Counted from the stretch's first letter, positions 24,001-36,874 are shown. The stretch: 64,000 nt of DNA from Rhynchospora pubera (GCA_028095005.1 CM051459.1:15238699-15302698), one strand, 5' to 3'. The notes: a model not told the origin generated them from the letters alone. A program made the numbers and translations.

Positions 24001-24917
24001 CCAGCGAAACTTGATCTCGTTCTCTCTGAAAAAAAAAAACAACAACGCTACTAACTATGTTCGATTTTCAAGTTTTATATTTCGACAAAAAAAATCAACA
24101 GAATAGAAATTGTTTTCTATGTACTGCAAAACTAAAAATTGTGTATGGAATTCATTGGGTAACTATGAACTACAAAATCTATAATTTTTTTATTTTAGAT
24201 ATATTGTAGAAAAAATTGATGGAATTTGAAAATTGTTTATTTATTGATTAAGTAATGACAAAATCATGTTAATTTTTTTCTTTTTGTTCTGTGAATGGTT
24301 TATTAACGTTTACATTATACTAAATTTTATGTAAAATATATCTAACTTATTGAAAAATATCAACATTACTTTTTCATTTTGATCATACCTAAATTTTTTT
24401 AAGCAAATGAATTTTTATTTAGTTTGATATGTTTTTATTCTTTTTCTAGCCGCCCTCAAACGACTAGGAATTTTTGATGTAGTAACAAAATTTTCTCTAG
24501 ACTTGCTTCGTTTATTATACATTTTTCCTCGAAATATTATGTATTAGACTAAAGTTTCCAAACGGACTTACGTGATTGATTCATAATTAAAAAAATAAAA
24601 CGGTCTAAATTTCGACGCATACAAAAAATATATAATCCACTACATAATTTACATTTTGTTTTAATCTCTTTCACTTGGTATTCTGTCTTTCTTATTATTC
24701 AGAACTGTCGTTCTATGACAAAATTATTAATGTAAAGAAAATTATGTCATGTTCCTTTATTCCTTTCAGAATAATTCAATTTTTATAAGAGAAGATGACG
24801 AGGTTCTGATAATTAAATTTCATTTTTTAAATAATTTTATTAAAGCAAACCCTCCTCTCTCTACGACTCTACAACCCTTCTTCCTTGGACCTCCTAAAAC
24901 CCCAACGCATCACTCCA
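24001..24917. other. Upstream region of the maturase gene
   Basis: AT-rich with no coding signal until the maturase ATG at 24918. I cannot place the promoter precisely. Confidence 0.35.
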
Positions 24918-27104
24918 ATGCCTCGTCTGAACCCTTCTACTCTCCTCCGTCGCCTCCCTTTTTACCTCCGTCAATTTTCCTCTCTTCCCCTCCCTTCCCC
25001 ACCCCTCCATTCCCACTCCTATTCACACCCGTCCCCGTCCCGCCCGGATCCGTTCGACCCGTCAACCCGCTCTCATCCCTCCCGCTCCACCTTAACCTTC
25101 ACTGCAGACCCCTTCGACCCGTCAACCCTCTTAAAAGAAGATCCGATTTCCCTCTGTGCCTCCCTCTGGCTCTCCTCCTTTCGCGAACCTTCCACCACTC
25201 CTCCCCTATCTTCTTACCTCTCTCGTCTTGAGCTATGGCTTCTTGCTTACCAGAAAGCCTATGCCGACGATACCGGGTCGTACTTGCCCCGTTCCAATAT
25301 ACCTGCATCCACTATCCATTCCCTTCTCTCCCTCCGCAATGCGGTGCTAGACGGGCAGTTTAAATGGGGTAACCGGCTTACGCCCTTCATCCGTTCGCCC
25401 CGTGACCCGACTGACCCGGCAACTCTCTCTAAGCGAAAGCTCAAGGCTTTCCTGACAGCACCGGGCCCACCGCCATTTCAAGACAAGATTGTGCATGAGG
25501 TACTGTTGCTGATCCTTGAACCTGTTTTTGAATCCCGATTTTCGTCAAAGTCCTTTGCTTTTCGACCTGGCCGTACCGCCCATACCGCCATCCGTACCAT
25601 TCGTCGTTCCTTTGCTGGGTATCTCTGGTACCTTAAAGGAGACTTGAGCACACTATTTGATTGTCCGAAAATCAACCTGGTATTGAATGCACTGATTCGT
25701 GAAATTCGAGATAAAAAGATAGTGGACTTAATCCGGGCAGCACTTCTCACGCCCCTCATAACAGCAAACCCAATGGATGAAGCTTTGAAGAAAAAGAAGA
25801 AGAGCAGAAAATACCAGAAGAAACGGGTTTTGGCAGAAGATGAGCCAAAACCCGACCCGTATTGGCTGCAGACCTTCTTTGGGTTTGCACCGGAAGAAGC
25901 ACGAAAGCAACCTGATTGGGGACATTGTGGAGTTCTGAGCCCTCTTTTAGCTAACATATGCCTAGATGAATTGGATAAATGGGTGGAAGAGAGAATAACT
26001 GAATTCTATAAACCTTCTAACACTGACACATGGGACCGGGAGCAAGCAAACGTCTCCTGGCCTGAGTTTTTGCCAACTACTGGACCTGACAAAACTCGCA
26101 AGATGGATTATATACGGTTTGGTGCCCACTTTTTAATAGGAGTTCGTGGACCACGTGCTGATGCTGCTGTACTGAGGAAGCAATTGATTGAATTTTGTGA
26201 CACAAGGTTTCAACTTAAACTCGATAATGAATCTCTCCCCATAGAACATATAACAAAAGGAATTATGTTTCTGGATCATGTTTTGTGTCGCCGGGTCGTT
26301 TACCCTACACTGCGCTACACAGCTTCAGGAGGAAAAATTATTAGCGAGAAAGGAGTTGGCACTCTCTTGTCAGTCACTGCGAGTCTTAAACAGTGCATAA
26401 AGCAGTTTCGCAAATTGGAGTTTCTGAAGGGTGACCGTGAACCTGATCCACAACCATGCTTTCGTATGTTCCATGCCACGCAGGCCCACACCAATTTACA
26501 AATGAACAAGTTCTTGTTAACTATGGCAGAGTGGTATCGGTATGCTGATAACCGAAAGAAGGTGGTAAATTTTTGCTCGTATATTATTCGTGGGTCTTTA
26601 GCAAAGCTCTATGCAGCAAAATACAAGTTGAGATCTAGAGCTAAAGTGTACAAGATAGCTTCTAGGAATCTCAGTCGTCCACTGAAGGAGAAAAAGGGGC
26701 AGTCGCCAGAGTACCACAATTTGCTCAGAATGGGTTTGGTGGATTCAATAGATGGATTGCACTATACTCGCTTGTCAATGGTGCCTGAACCTGATTACAC
26801 ACCCTTCCCTGGAGGATGGCAGCCTGATCATGAACGGGTTTTGGTAGAATATATCAAATTAACTGATGCGAATACGCTTGAGGAATTGCGATGTGTAATT
26901 AAAGATGAAGGGCTTATAACCCCGCAAGATTCAGTTTCAATGCTTGTTTGGAGTTATAAGAAAAATGCTTACATGTTCCCATCTTTGGAGGAGAGTGATT
27001 TGGATGAAGCTGAAGAAGAGAATTTGGTATCAAGTGCCGTGAAACTCAGAGAGGATTTGCGTATGTTGGGGCCATATAATCAAAGGAGTGGTGAAGGACC
27101 CTAG
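24918..27104 (+). CDS. nMAT2: Nuclear-encoded group II intron maturase (nMAT2-like)
   Basis: Intronless frame of 728 residues from ATG at 24918. A longer reading would need a TTG start and is not used. The N-terminus is Arg/Ser/Leu-rich (MPRLNPSTLLRRLPFYLRQF) and fits a mitochondrial presequence. nMAT proteins are imported into mitochondria and help splice degenerate group II introns such as those in nad genes. The reverse-transcriptase-like region spans about 165-440 (FAFRPGRTAHTAIRTIRRSF, KGDLSTLFD near 240). The catalytic YADD box is replaced by YIRFGAHFLIGV near 398, so DNA synthesis is not expected. The maturase X domain lies near 485-610 (WYRYADNRKKVVNFCSYIIR, then LAKLYAAKYKLRSRAK). 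No endonuclease domain is seen. Paralogues nMAT1/3/4 are alternatives; the internal wording best fits nMAT2. Confidence 0.88.
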   Translation: MPRLNPSTLLRRLPFYLRQFSSLPLPSPPLHSHSYSHPSPSRPDPFDPSTRSHPSRSTLTFTADPFDPSTLLKEDPISLCASLWLSSFREPSTTPPLSSYLSRLELWLLAYQKAYADDTGSYLPRSNIPASTIHSLLSLRNAVLDGQFKWGNRLTPFIRSPRDPTDPATLSKRKLKAFLTAPGPPPFQDKIVHEVLLLILEPVFESRFSSKSFAFRPGRTAHTAIRTIRRSFAGYLWYLKGDLSTLFDCPKINLVLNALIREIRDKKIVDLIRAALLTPLITANPMDEALKKKKKSRKYQKKRVLAEDEPKPDPYWLQTFFGFAPEEARKQPDWGHCGVLSPLLANICLDELDKWVEERITEFYKPSNTDTWDREQANVSWPEFLPTTGPDKTRKMDYIRFGAHFLIGVRGPRADAAVLRKQLIEFCDTRFQLKLDNESLPIEHITKGIMFLDHVLCRRVVYPTLRYTASGGKIISEKGVGTLLSVTASLKQCIKQFRKLEFLKGDREPDPQPCFRMFHATQAHTNLQMNKFLLTMAEWYRYADNRKKVVNFCSYIIRGSLAKLYAAKYKLRSRAKVYKIASRNLSRPLKEKKGQSPEYHNLLRMGLVDSIDGLHYTRLSMVPEPDYTPFPGGWQPDHERVLVEYIKLTDANTLEELRCVIKDEGLITPQDSVSMLVWSYKKNAYMFPSLEESDLDEAEEENLVSSAVKLREDLRMLGPYNQRSGEGP

Positions 27105-27892
27105 TTAGATAGTTTGAGGATTGTTCTTGTGAATTGTAGAATTTAATTATTCGACGCTCCTGGAGTATCCACAAGGGTTACCCCGTCAGATTGTTTTGCA
27201 AAACATGTATATTCAAAATTTATTTTATGTATATGCACCCTTTTTGTCAAGGTGCTCGAGTGTAATTTTTGAGGTGCAACCGTACAGCGATTATTTCTTT
27301 TTTCCGTTATTTGGGTGAAGTTAAGATGGAGGAAATCATAGATCATGTATTTGTTTTTTTTTTTTAAATTCATATTGCAATTTGATTGCAGATTACAACA
27401 ATATAGAGAAGTCACTACCTACATGAGAGAGGATTATGTATTTTTTTTAATTTCAAATTTTGTTGAATTAGGATATTACTCTAATACCTGACTCATATTG
27501 CTAGCAAGTAGTAGTCAAGAACCTTGAGTAAATGTTGTTAACAGATGATAACATCCTCTTATTAGAAAAAGGAGGAAGATACCGCTCACAAAAATTTCTC
27601 TTCAGTTACAACATTACACATTAGATTTCCAAGAATATCTTTTTGTGAGAGCAGGCATGTGTCTGATTCATCCAGTTAACACGCGAGCATTTAATTATAA
27701 GCTAATTTACATACAGATCCTATTCCTACCATTGATCAGCTTCTACAATTATACTACATATTTCTACAGCACCTCATTCTCTTAACACCTCTATAACATT
27801 AACACCGTTATTTTTCCCCGCAACAAAGAACCTCTGCTACAAAAAGACTCGAAATTTGAGCAAAACAGCTCCAAAATTGTTTGGCGAATGCT
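27105..27892. other. 3' flanks between convergent genes
   Basis: The maturase (+) and the SH2 gene (-) converge here. The 790 bases hold their 3' UTRs. No further gene is visible. Confidence 0.5.
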
Positions 27893-30800
27893 TCAAGATA
27901 CCTCAGGGCGGATAACTCTGCATGGAAGTCCACAGTATCATTAAAAAAATGAGGAAATAAATCAAACAAGTGCTAACATAATAAGAAATAACCATACGCC
28001 CATACCTCCCCACTCGCGTTAATTCAGGTTCCTCTAGAAGCAAGTGTTGCAGCTCTTCCCTTTCATCACTGCAACCAACAAAATATTAACACCATGCCAA
28101 AAAAACTTCAACAGCATACCTTTGAAGGTCCATATAGCTAGTCCAAATTGATGCCAAATTGGATTGATCAGTTCAGGATAATCTTACATTTTCAGTATTT
28201 CATTTGAACATACTGTTAGCAGAATAAGAAACTGATCTGGCCCCTGGCATTTATACACTTCAGTTTAAGTATGGTACAGGACAAACTACCCTGAATCAAG
28301 AACAAGAACTATTGCAAAACAATATAGTAACTACAGTCCACATAATACTCTTGGATCAGAAAACAAACAGAGGTTGAACTCATACAGAGGAGCTATATAA
28401 CTTACCTATAATCAAGCACTAGTAGCTTATGATGAATCATCAAATCGGAGCCAACATAGGAAATTACAAGATTGCCAGCATCTGGGTGGGGCCAACTTCT
28501 AGAAGTTGGGAATCTCAGCAGAAATGTCCCCGGCTTCTCAGGCCCTTTTGGGCCTCGGAGGGCATTTTCGGCTTCTTCCTTTGTGATAAACCCTTCTATC
28601 CATCTTGGAACCAGACATTCCCATAATTTGTTTATTCTCTCTCTTGCCAATGTAAGAGCGACTGGATACATCCAATACCACAATCTTTCAAAGTCCTCTC
28701 TCCCGAATTCTTCACTACAGCCAGCTATTCCTCTTAAAACCTCTATGTCCTGAATTGCGAAAAATGGTTAAGACTTCTAATTTTGGAGATGGGATTTACA
28801 CCTTGCTGAATGAAATCTGTATTTCAATTTTTTGGGATTGGTAATAAACAATATGATGTTGCAAGATACTGAATTTGAAAGGATTCAATTGATTCCTGAA
28901 ACATTACTACAGTTGCAATAATTTCTGTCATAATAGTAGTCTGGAGCATAATTAGGAATAAATGAGTCCTACTTTCCAATTTTCTTCATTGTTTATTGGG
29001 TTTTCTTTTTGTTGGTTCTTCTATGCACTAGACTTGTGCCTGCAAAAGGGCATTCCTTGTAATATTCAAGCCAGAGAGTTAATAAATTACTTAAAAGTAA
29101 GTTTTTAGCATCTTTATTTCTCTGATTTAACTTGCTTCAATCTTAATTTCCTTCTTCTTTGCTATCATTTGTAAACCATGCCAAAATTGGCACCGTCACA
29201 ATATATTTGTAGACTAAAATTAGCAGTATCCAAAACTAAAATAAGAAATATGCATGATTAGAGAAAAGAAATAAATAATGAATAACCTGTCCTGACAAAC
29301 CCCTGTTGGATGAATTGGAGATGCACACGAATTTCTTAACTATCTCTGGAATTGCACATGACCAAAGCACACGAGTTTTGTTGAATGAGATTGACGTCCA
29401 TGTTTCATCCCCTTCTTCAATCAGTTTCTTTGCCATTAATATTTGATTTCTAATAGCAATGGGAACAGGTATGAGAAAAATAAATAAATAAATAAAATAA
29501 GATAACTGTGTGTAAATTTATGCTGGTTTGGTTTTTATTGGGGATGTACTTTGGCCCCTCATTGTTCAATAACCATTGATTTACCCCAATTAATCCTTGA
29601 GTTACCTTCTGTTGGCAGATTGTGTCTCGAGTAAACCTCCGCTGTTCAAATATGCCTTACTTTAACCCAATTTTTTTAAATGAACACCATGTTTCCTCAA
29701 TTAACCGTCAATTTTGTAATAAGACCACAACTAAATCCTAGTTGTGGTGCAAGCAGTTGCAAAGTCAAGAAATGAAAGGAAGCTACTAATTAACTGCAAC
29801 AATGAAGTAAAGTACCAAAAAAGGCCCAAAAAAAAATCGATCAAAAGCAAAAGAAAAATGGGATAGATTCAAATAACTGGCATAATTCAGATTTTTTTTT
29901 TCCTGATAGGAAAAATCATCCATGAAAAAGAAGAAAAGTTTTGTTATTTATGGTCCAAAATTTATCCACTCCCATTATTCCACAAGGAAACAAGGGTTAT
30001 GTTGAATATCAAGTATTCAGTCTCACCAATATATAGAGAGGCTTACTTCCCTTTTCGAATTGCACAAAAAAGATTTATTATGGGAAAGGGGTGTTGACAA
30101 ACTATATAAACACTCTTATATTACTATTCAACTATACTAATACAACACACACATTACTAACACACACATAAATATACTAGCTTATATCTATTTTGGTGCG
30201 CACACCTATATGCAACACCACACTCCTATTTATACAAGCTATATGTCGGTGGAGAAGTTTCAAGATTTGATAATAGGAATTTCTAGACATCCTTACTGAC
30301 TCAATTAAAGTCGGTTCATTGTCCCCAGAATTTACTTCACATGTGAAGGTCATCATAGAAAATTCTAGATCGTTCATGTAAGGGAATTTATGGGCTGGGC
30401 TTTTGGGCTATAGTCGGTGATGAATTCAACCAGGGGTCTACGAAAAATTCTGGGAAAATGCCAACGGTTGCTGGCATATTTGTCAAAGAAAAAATCGAAT
30501 TAAAAGGCCAAACTGTTATCACTGCCACACCAGCTCGCAAACCAGACATTGTCACTGGACTAAATTCGGTCATGGTGTCTTTGGCAGAAAGGCCTTAGAA
30601 AACGATGAAAGAAAAAGGAACTTAAATTTACAGAAATGTAGAGGCCATCAATTCATGTACCTGTGGTGGGAGCACCCAGTGTAGAGCCCGACCCCCTTTG
30701 CAAAATCTGCCATGTCATCATTAGATGCTGTTGATAAGGCTTCTCTCAGAATAACTGACCTCTCCAACATGCCTTCTAAGCAATACCTGAACACCAGTGC

Positions 30801-33800
30801 ATCATCAAGAGTTCTGGCCGCACCAAAACTTGTTGCTTCCAAGGCTTCTCTCAGCATTGTGGCTTTGTTTGCACCATCACTATCTGAGCCTGAAAGCGGG
30901 TTGCTTTCGGCTTCTTCAGCATTGCTTGACGTTCCATTCAATACCTTATGATTCAAAACTAACAGGCATAAGAATACATAAATTGAACATTAACAAACAA
31001 CAGCATGCCAAACTCAATGGAAAAAAGATGTTAATAAATAAAACAAAAAAAAGAACAAAATGGAGTTGGTCTTAAAATCAGACCAGCATCAGCATCAGCA
31101 CATTATCATGTTTGTGCCACCTGCTTATAAAGAACTGGCACAAGCTAAACTTCACCATAGTAATGTAATCATAAAATGACCTATTTAGGATCAGATAACC
31201 CCCTTGGTTAAGTGATATTAATATATCATGGCACCAACTCAAAGGCACCTTTACAGTGGCCCTTAAATGCTAATAATGTTAGACATGATAAATGTTTCTT
31301 TTACCACAGGAGAGTTTTCATTTGCATCCTTTTGCTCCATTGGCATCTTGCATTCTATCTTGGGCCGTTTCTCTGGCTGGTCAAACTTCTCTGCAGCTCC
31401 ATTCTGATCTCCATTCTCATGCTGATTTGGGCTATGCTGTTGATTTGGATTCTGATTTAGAGTTTGGGTCTGATTCTGAATCTCCCTACTAGCTTCTGTT
31501 TTAAGGCCACAAGTTCCTCCATTGTCATGCCCATTGCTAGTTTTCTGCAATGAGGGGTTCTCACAGGGAGGCTGAGTTGGCGAAATTTTTCTACCTGACA
31601 CGGTTGTACGTTGGTTCTGTTTACTCCTTGAAATGCAACGGATTGGCTGGGAGTAGGTTTCAAGAAATGGGTATCTTTGTGTGCTAAAAGGGTAAAAGAA
31701 AACACGGAACAGCCTGTTGTCGCATTTAGATGATAACTGAAAATCAGAGGGACAAAAACGGAAAAAGGTTCAATCAAAGTATATTATGTTATTGTAATGT
31801 AAAAAACTGAAGCAATTTCTGTAAAACAGTTTTTAATTTTCCAGAAGATGCTGAGATTTTCTTTTACCGTGCATATGATGCTAGAGTAGTCTGAAAAATT
31901 TCTCAAACATTCGGGGAACAAATGTTAAATTCTATCCTCTTACATTTTTAGGTTAATTTTTGCTCTCTTTTTTTTTTGCATTCTAGATTTTATGTATCAG
32001 TATGTAGGGCATGATATGGATTATGGAACACCTGACCAGCTTGAGAATGCTGATGGGAAATAACTCATCTCCTTTTCTTAATAAATTCTCCCTCTTTCTA
32101 TGACATTACTTTTAACTTTCATGAAGCCCCAAATATTGCCTCATGCTGAAACTACCTTAGCCACTTTAAGCTTGAAGGCTGCACGGCCGCGTACAAGTGG
32201 AACCGGCCGATTAGTTGACGGGTACTCCATTCCATCACAACTAAGTAACAATGGCTCTTCACCATCATCTCTAGAGTTCTCAACAGGAGCTCCATTCTCC
32301 GCATAAACCAACGATGCCATAATCTAAAATAAAAGAGACAAATCTCTCATCAAAAAATTAAAAGGAACACTACAAAATGTAGCGTCCAATACTGAAGAGT
32401 TCGGTGGATTTCAATACAGCACAGGCAAATTGATTGATATTTCATGAATAGATTGACACTAAAACTTTATAAAGAAAAGAAAAATAGATGTGGATAATTG
32501 CTTTTAGGTCAGATAAAGCTACCAACAAGACAACATACCCTCCAATGTATACTTTAGTGACACCCAAGGAGAACAATTTTCTATAAGATTTAGGTGGAAC
32601 TCATGCAAAAGAGAAACCCACAAAAAGGAAAAAAAAAAAAAAGAATGTCCTATGAGCAAATTTGGGTAATCAGATATAAAAGGACTATAAGACAACCTCC
32701 ATATCCCTGCACACAGGTTGACCAATACCGTTCAACAATAGTACCTCCAAGGAGAAATTCCTCCGGCAAGACGGCTGCATCCATAAATCAATAAAGAAAC
32801 AGTTGACAATTCAGATTCTGATTCACACTCTTGAATTACATAAAAATAAAGAGAGACAGTTATCTATAAGGACCTATTAATAAAATATACTAGGCTTCAG
32901 GATGAAAGGGCCTAACCAAGGATCATGCATTACTATTACAATAGTGAAACGGCATCCAATGGTATGGCAGTGTTAACATATAGCATTTACTTTAACAGTA
33001 CTGTAATATTCTGTCTTAAGCTTAGCTTTTCTGGGTTTCAGGCATAAAAGGCCTGAAGCATTTGAACAAGATAAATTAAAAGCTTAACAAAATATAAAAT
33101 AAACAAATGAAACAAACAGGGTTTGTATCAACTGATGTTGCGACTTGTATGGTGCACTGCCCAAGATTATGCAATTGATTTCATTAAAAAACATTAAATA
33201 ATTTTACCTTTCCACCAACAATGTTCCAGACTCCGTCAGGGCCTGCTTCAACCCCATCAGGGAGTGATGAATTGTCAAGAAATAACCTCACTGGTTGGTC
33301 CTGCAATTTATTATTTCTTCAATAAATTTTGTAATAAGATTGACCTTTGTAAAACCATAAATATAATTTAGATCAAGAATATCCTTAAGAGGTAGCAGTA
33401 AGATAAAAGACCAGAATAAGCTGGGTTCGCACCACTAGATTAAATCCAGCACTTTGTTGCCGAAATACAATCAAACATGCATGCTTGCCAGCATTTGAGA
33501 ATATATATAGTATAAATATGTACCACCTTATTCTTGGTTAAAGAAAAGCATTTGAGGAAGCCAACCTTTGTGTATTGGCTTTTAATTGACACTGATGAAG
33601 ACCAAACTTGTGAATTGTAGAAGTATCCCTCAACTTTTCCTTTGTTACCAACAAGTGTCGTGAGGTTCAGAGAATATCTTTGGTTTCTTCCATTAGACAA
33701 GGGAAGGCTCGTCCCATCTACCATGATAGCATTAATATGAAGACACATGTATCTTTGGGTGACCTGAAATTTTTTTTAAAAGCACGATGTAATTAGTGTG

Positions 33801-35248
33801 AGAACTAACAGCAGTGACAAATAATCACAAAAAAGAAAATGAGAAGACAATACAAGCCTTATAATATGAAAACATCAAATAATCATAGCTGTATTGTAAG
33901 TGGAAAGTATTATTATAAGAGGAAAAAAAGTATTTTTTTTCCTTGCCTAAGTGACTAAAAGGTGCATAGAACCTTTTGTCTCCATACCTAATATAATTTC
34001 CTTCCAGTCTCCATTCATTCCTAGGTATCTTTTGAGCTCACAGTTAAACAAGTTACTTTCAAACACTTGCTAACAACATAACAAGGGCAAGCAGGGATCT
34101 TAAAAGGACTCAGATTGTACTAATTTGTAAACAGCTGGCGACATGCTATCTCATGTCTATGAAATCAAATGAAATGTCCACTCTTCCCTTATTTAATTGC
34201 ATACTTGAAAGTTAAATTCAAAGGCAATGTGTAGCCACAAAAAATGGAAAAAAAATGAAACAGAAGTACTAATGAAATAAATAATAACATATCTCAAGCA
34301 TACCTGACAGCCAATGTGAACCCATTTCTCTAAGGGACATGGATTGGAGGCTGACAAGTGGGTCACACCTCTCCATGGGAATAAACTGCCAGGGCATGGT
34401 GCCTCTTCATGCAAGCCCAATAATGGGAAAACAATCAATTTACTTTCTTCATTCAGTGCAACAAATGGAACATCACCTTCTACCTTTGGGTTTGTCTGAA
34501 AATGAAACCATGTGACTAGTTTAATCATTGCAAATTTTTATTTGTATAATTTGGTGTTATCTGTGGGACCATGTGGAAACATTTGAAATTCACTCTGGTT
34601 ATTAAGTTGCAGTTTCTTTATAAAACCTATTAAACACAAACTGATCCAATACAATAACTTTTACCCTTTTTTTATTTTGCCATTACAAAGGAGCTATTTT
34701 GAAACTTAACAAACTATAAGAAACATTAAGCAAAATGCAATGGGTGGTATTATACCAATTCAATATAATAGACTAAAGCTTCTAGCATTACAATTATACT
34801 TTTGTCATCATAAGCAATCGAAGTTCAATCAAAGAGTAAGGTTGTAAAATGGATAGATTCTTGAAGAAAGTACCAAATTAAGTGTATATACCAGAAAAAA
34901 AAAAACAGTTGTACTTGAATTTCAGAAGTTCCCAATTTTTACAAAGAAAAGAGCGGGAGCAGCAAGAGCAGCTTACACTCCACCACAACCCAGAAAAGGA
35001 GGCGTGAGTTCCTTCTCTAGCTATAACAAAATCAACAAGGAAACGAAAAAGAAACCCTAAAGTAAAACAAAATTCGTAACCTGATGAAGAAGCACAGAGC
35101 AAGGTCGCGCCGAATTCGAGAGATAGATCCAGAAGCCGAGAGAAAACCCTCTTTTCTCATCTTTTTCTTCAAGAGAGACGCTTTCGAGGCTTATTTTGGC
35201 ATCGCTTAGTCTGCAATACTTCTCCTCACTGTCACGTTCGTTCCCCAT
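27893..35248 (-). CDS. STAT-like SH2 domain protein (plant SHA/SHB type), 12 exons
   Basis: Exons (minus): 35081-35248, 34304-34495, 33566-33763, 33208-33300, 32697-32774, 32156-32323, 31305-31736, 30661-30944, 29287-29449, 28406-28749, 28006-28068, 27893-27917. All junctions are GT-AG and the joined frame is open for 735 residues. The C-terminal SH2 domain starts at about W642 (WIEGFITKEEAENALRG). It carries FLLRFPTSRSWPHPDAG, whose Arg (about 671) is the phosphotyrosine-binding residue, and VGSDLMIHHKLL. SH2 domains are rare in plants; this linker-SH2 arrangement is that of Arabidopsis SH2 proteins A and B. The N-terminal half (GFSLGFWIYL, PLEKWVHIGCQ) looks like a concanavalin-like beta fold. 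A Gln/Asn-rich segment lies at about 375-400. The protein is longer than Arabidopsis SHA (~640) mainly through this segment and the N-terminus. Function in phosphotyrosine signalling is inferred. Confidence 0.9.
30092..30431 (-). mobile_element. Probable solo LTR in intron 8 of the SH2 gene
   Basis: A 340-bp block starts TGTTGACAAAC and ends TTCAACC, nearly complementary termini, and is flanked by the 5-bp direct repeat 'agggg' (30087-30091 and 30432-30436). On the minus strand it carries a TATA-like 'tataaatagg', as expected for an LTR promoter in that orientation. No internal retroelement domain follows, so a solo LTR left by LTR-LTR recombination is likely. The last base is not the usual A, so the boundary is slightly uncertain. 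Confidence 0.5.
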
Positions 35249-36119
35249 GGAATGGATGGTCGCTTAGAGTTCCATAGAATGAGAAAAAATAAACAGGGAA
35301 ATTGAGAAATTTCTCTTTTCTTATATTTTATCTTGGTCAGTTAACGGTCTTTACTGATTGAGAGGTTCCGACTCCTCGACTAGAGGGAGTTAGGTATTTT
35401 GTGAGAGAACCGGCCGATTGATCTGGACCGTCCATCAGGTTATATGTCGCTTTGCTTTGTCTTGTTACTAGGAAGGTTCCAAAGCCTTCTTATTTTTTCA
35501 TTATTTTTTATGGGTTCCTCCGCTATATTGTTAACTTTTAAGTTTTAATGGCTCAAAAATTTGCTGAAGTGAAAGGAGTAGTCTTTGTGTACCGAATTTT
35601 TATGGGATTTTAAGCTGAAAGAATGTTTCTCCACACACTCCACATGGTTTTGATGTGCTCTCAAAAAAAAAAAAAAAAAAAAAAAAATGGTTTTGATGAG
35701 ATAGTTTTGTCAATTGGGAATTTGGGATAAGACTATTGTTTTGAGTTGTATTTGTAATTTTTTTTAAATTGCTCTTTTCGGGAAAAAAAATTCGTCAACC
35801 TAGAACTCAAATATCACAATAAAATTGATAAACATGATCAGCGTCAATTGCTTTCTGCACATACAAGGATTACTATATGCAATTTAATTGCATCTAACAA
35901 AATTTTTCGATAATGTGGATTATTTGGACGTTTATTTTTCAATTTTTTGACTCTTAAATCTTAATATATGAAGTTAAATTGTAATAATTTGTATAGGAAA
36001 TGTAACATAAATCAAATCTAGTAAATTTATTTGTTATTCGATTTTTTTATTATTTTATTATTTATAATGTAGAAAAAAGAGAGAAAAAATAGAGAAATTT
36101 AAACTCCCCCTTATTAATT
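35249..36119. other. Upstream region of the SH2 gene
   Basis: No gene. It includes the promoter side of the minus-strand SH2 gene and the tiny poly-A insertion at 35656-35686. Confidence 0.4.
35656..35686 (+). mobile_element. Minimal retroposon: 7 bases plus poly-A, with target duplication
   Basis: The insert is 'tgctctc' followed by about 24 A residues. It is flanked by the 12-bp direct repeat 'atggttttgatg' at 35644-35655 and 35687-35698. This is what an extremely 5'-truncated LINE- or SINE-mediated insertion leaves behind. Confidence 0.7.
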
Positions 36120-36850
36120 GGGAATTGTTTCATACCATTCTATTTACTCTCATTAGTCTCATCCTGGTGTCTCCCTTCCTTTCCATCCCAAGACTCGCAT
36201 CTCCCATCCAAGTGTATCCCTCTGACGCGCATCTCTCTCTTCTTTTCCTTCCACCATCTCCTCTCTCTTTTAGTGTCATATATATTCTCTTCCTTCTTTT
36301 CTCTTCGGCCATCTCAGCGCCATCTCCTCTCTCTCAGTGTCATCTTCTCTTTCCCATCTAGATCCGCCATACATATCCTTCTCTTTTCTCTCTCCCGACT
36401 CCAATCTTGATTTTCGGTGATGCGCCGACGATCTCATTGCCATCCTCCCTCGCTCAACCTCATCTTGGATGAATAAGAATAAGAGTTTGGATAAGAATAA
36501 GCTCCAAATTTTTAATATTCTTATGAAATCCAAACAACACAAGAATAAGAAATTTGAACTTATTCGGGTCCAAATTTTTTTTCTGACAAAACCATAAAAT
36601 TTGAATAAGGAATATGGATATGTACACATTTTTAAATCCTTATTCTTATTCCTTATTTAACCCCTCATCCAAACACAAAGTCTATTATATATATAATAAA
36701 GAATCATTTTATAAGTATAAATGTTGAGTTAGATGTAACAAGAGATTATTTTATAAGTGCATTTATTATCTGATCATCTAAGGAGACACATGAGAGAAGA
36801 GAAAAGAGAGCAAAAATTAGAGGGGAGGAAGACAATAATAAAAGACAAAA
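36120..36850. repeat. Second copy of the CT/GA-armed repeat
   Basis: A CT-rich block (36160-36460) is followed by an AT core with 'gatgtaacaagagattat' near 36730 and then a GA-rich block (36785-36835), the same order as at 470-1290. A TIR-like segment of 'ggataagaataag' and 'cttattcttattccttat' phrases (about 36470-36680) is embedded. Frames are low complexity. Confidence 0.45.
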
Positions 36851-36874
36851 TTAGCTATATACCCTTCTAATTTT

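Noticed and set aside
24885..24917. Longer start for the maturase
   Set aside because: The longer frame begins at TTG; the first ATG at 24918 gives a good mitochondrial presequence.
25478..25957. 159-codon frame antisense to the maturase
   Set aside because: A shadow of the maturase coding sequence with no similarity of its own.
30388..30573. 61-codon minus-strand frame in intron 8 of the SH2 gene
   Set aside because: Short, intronic, partly overlapping the putative solo LTR; no recognised domain.
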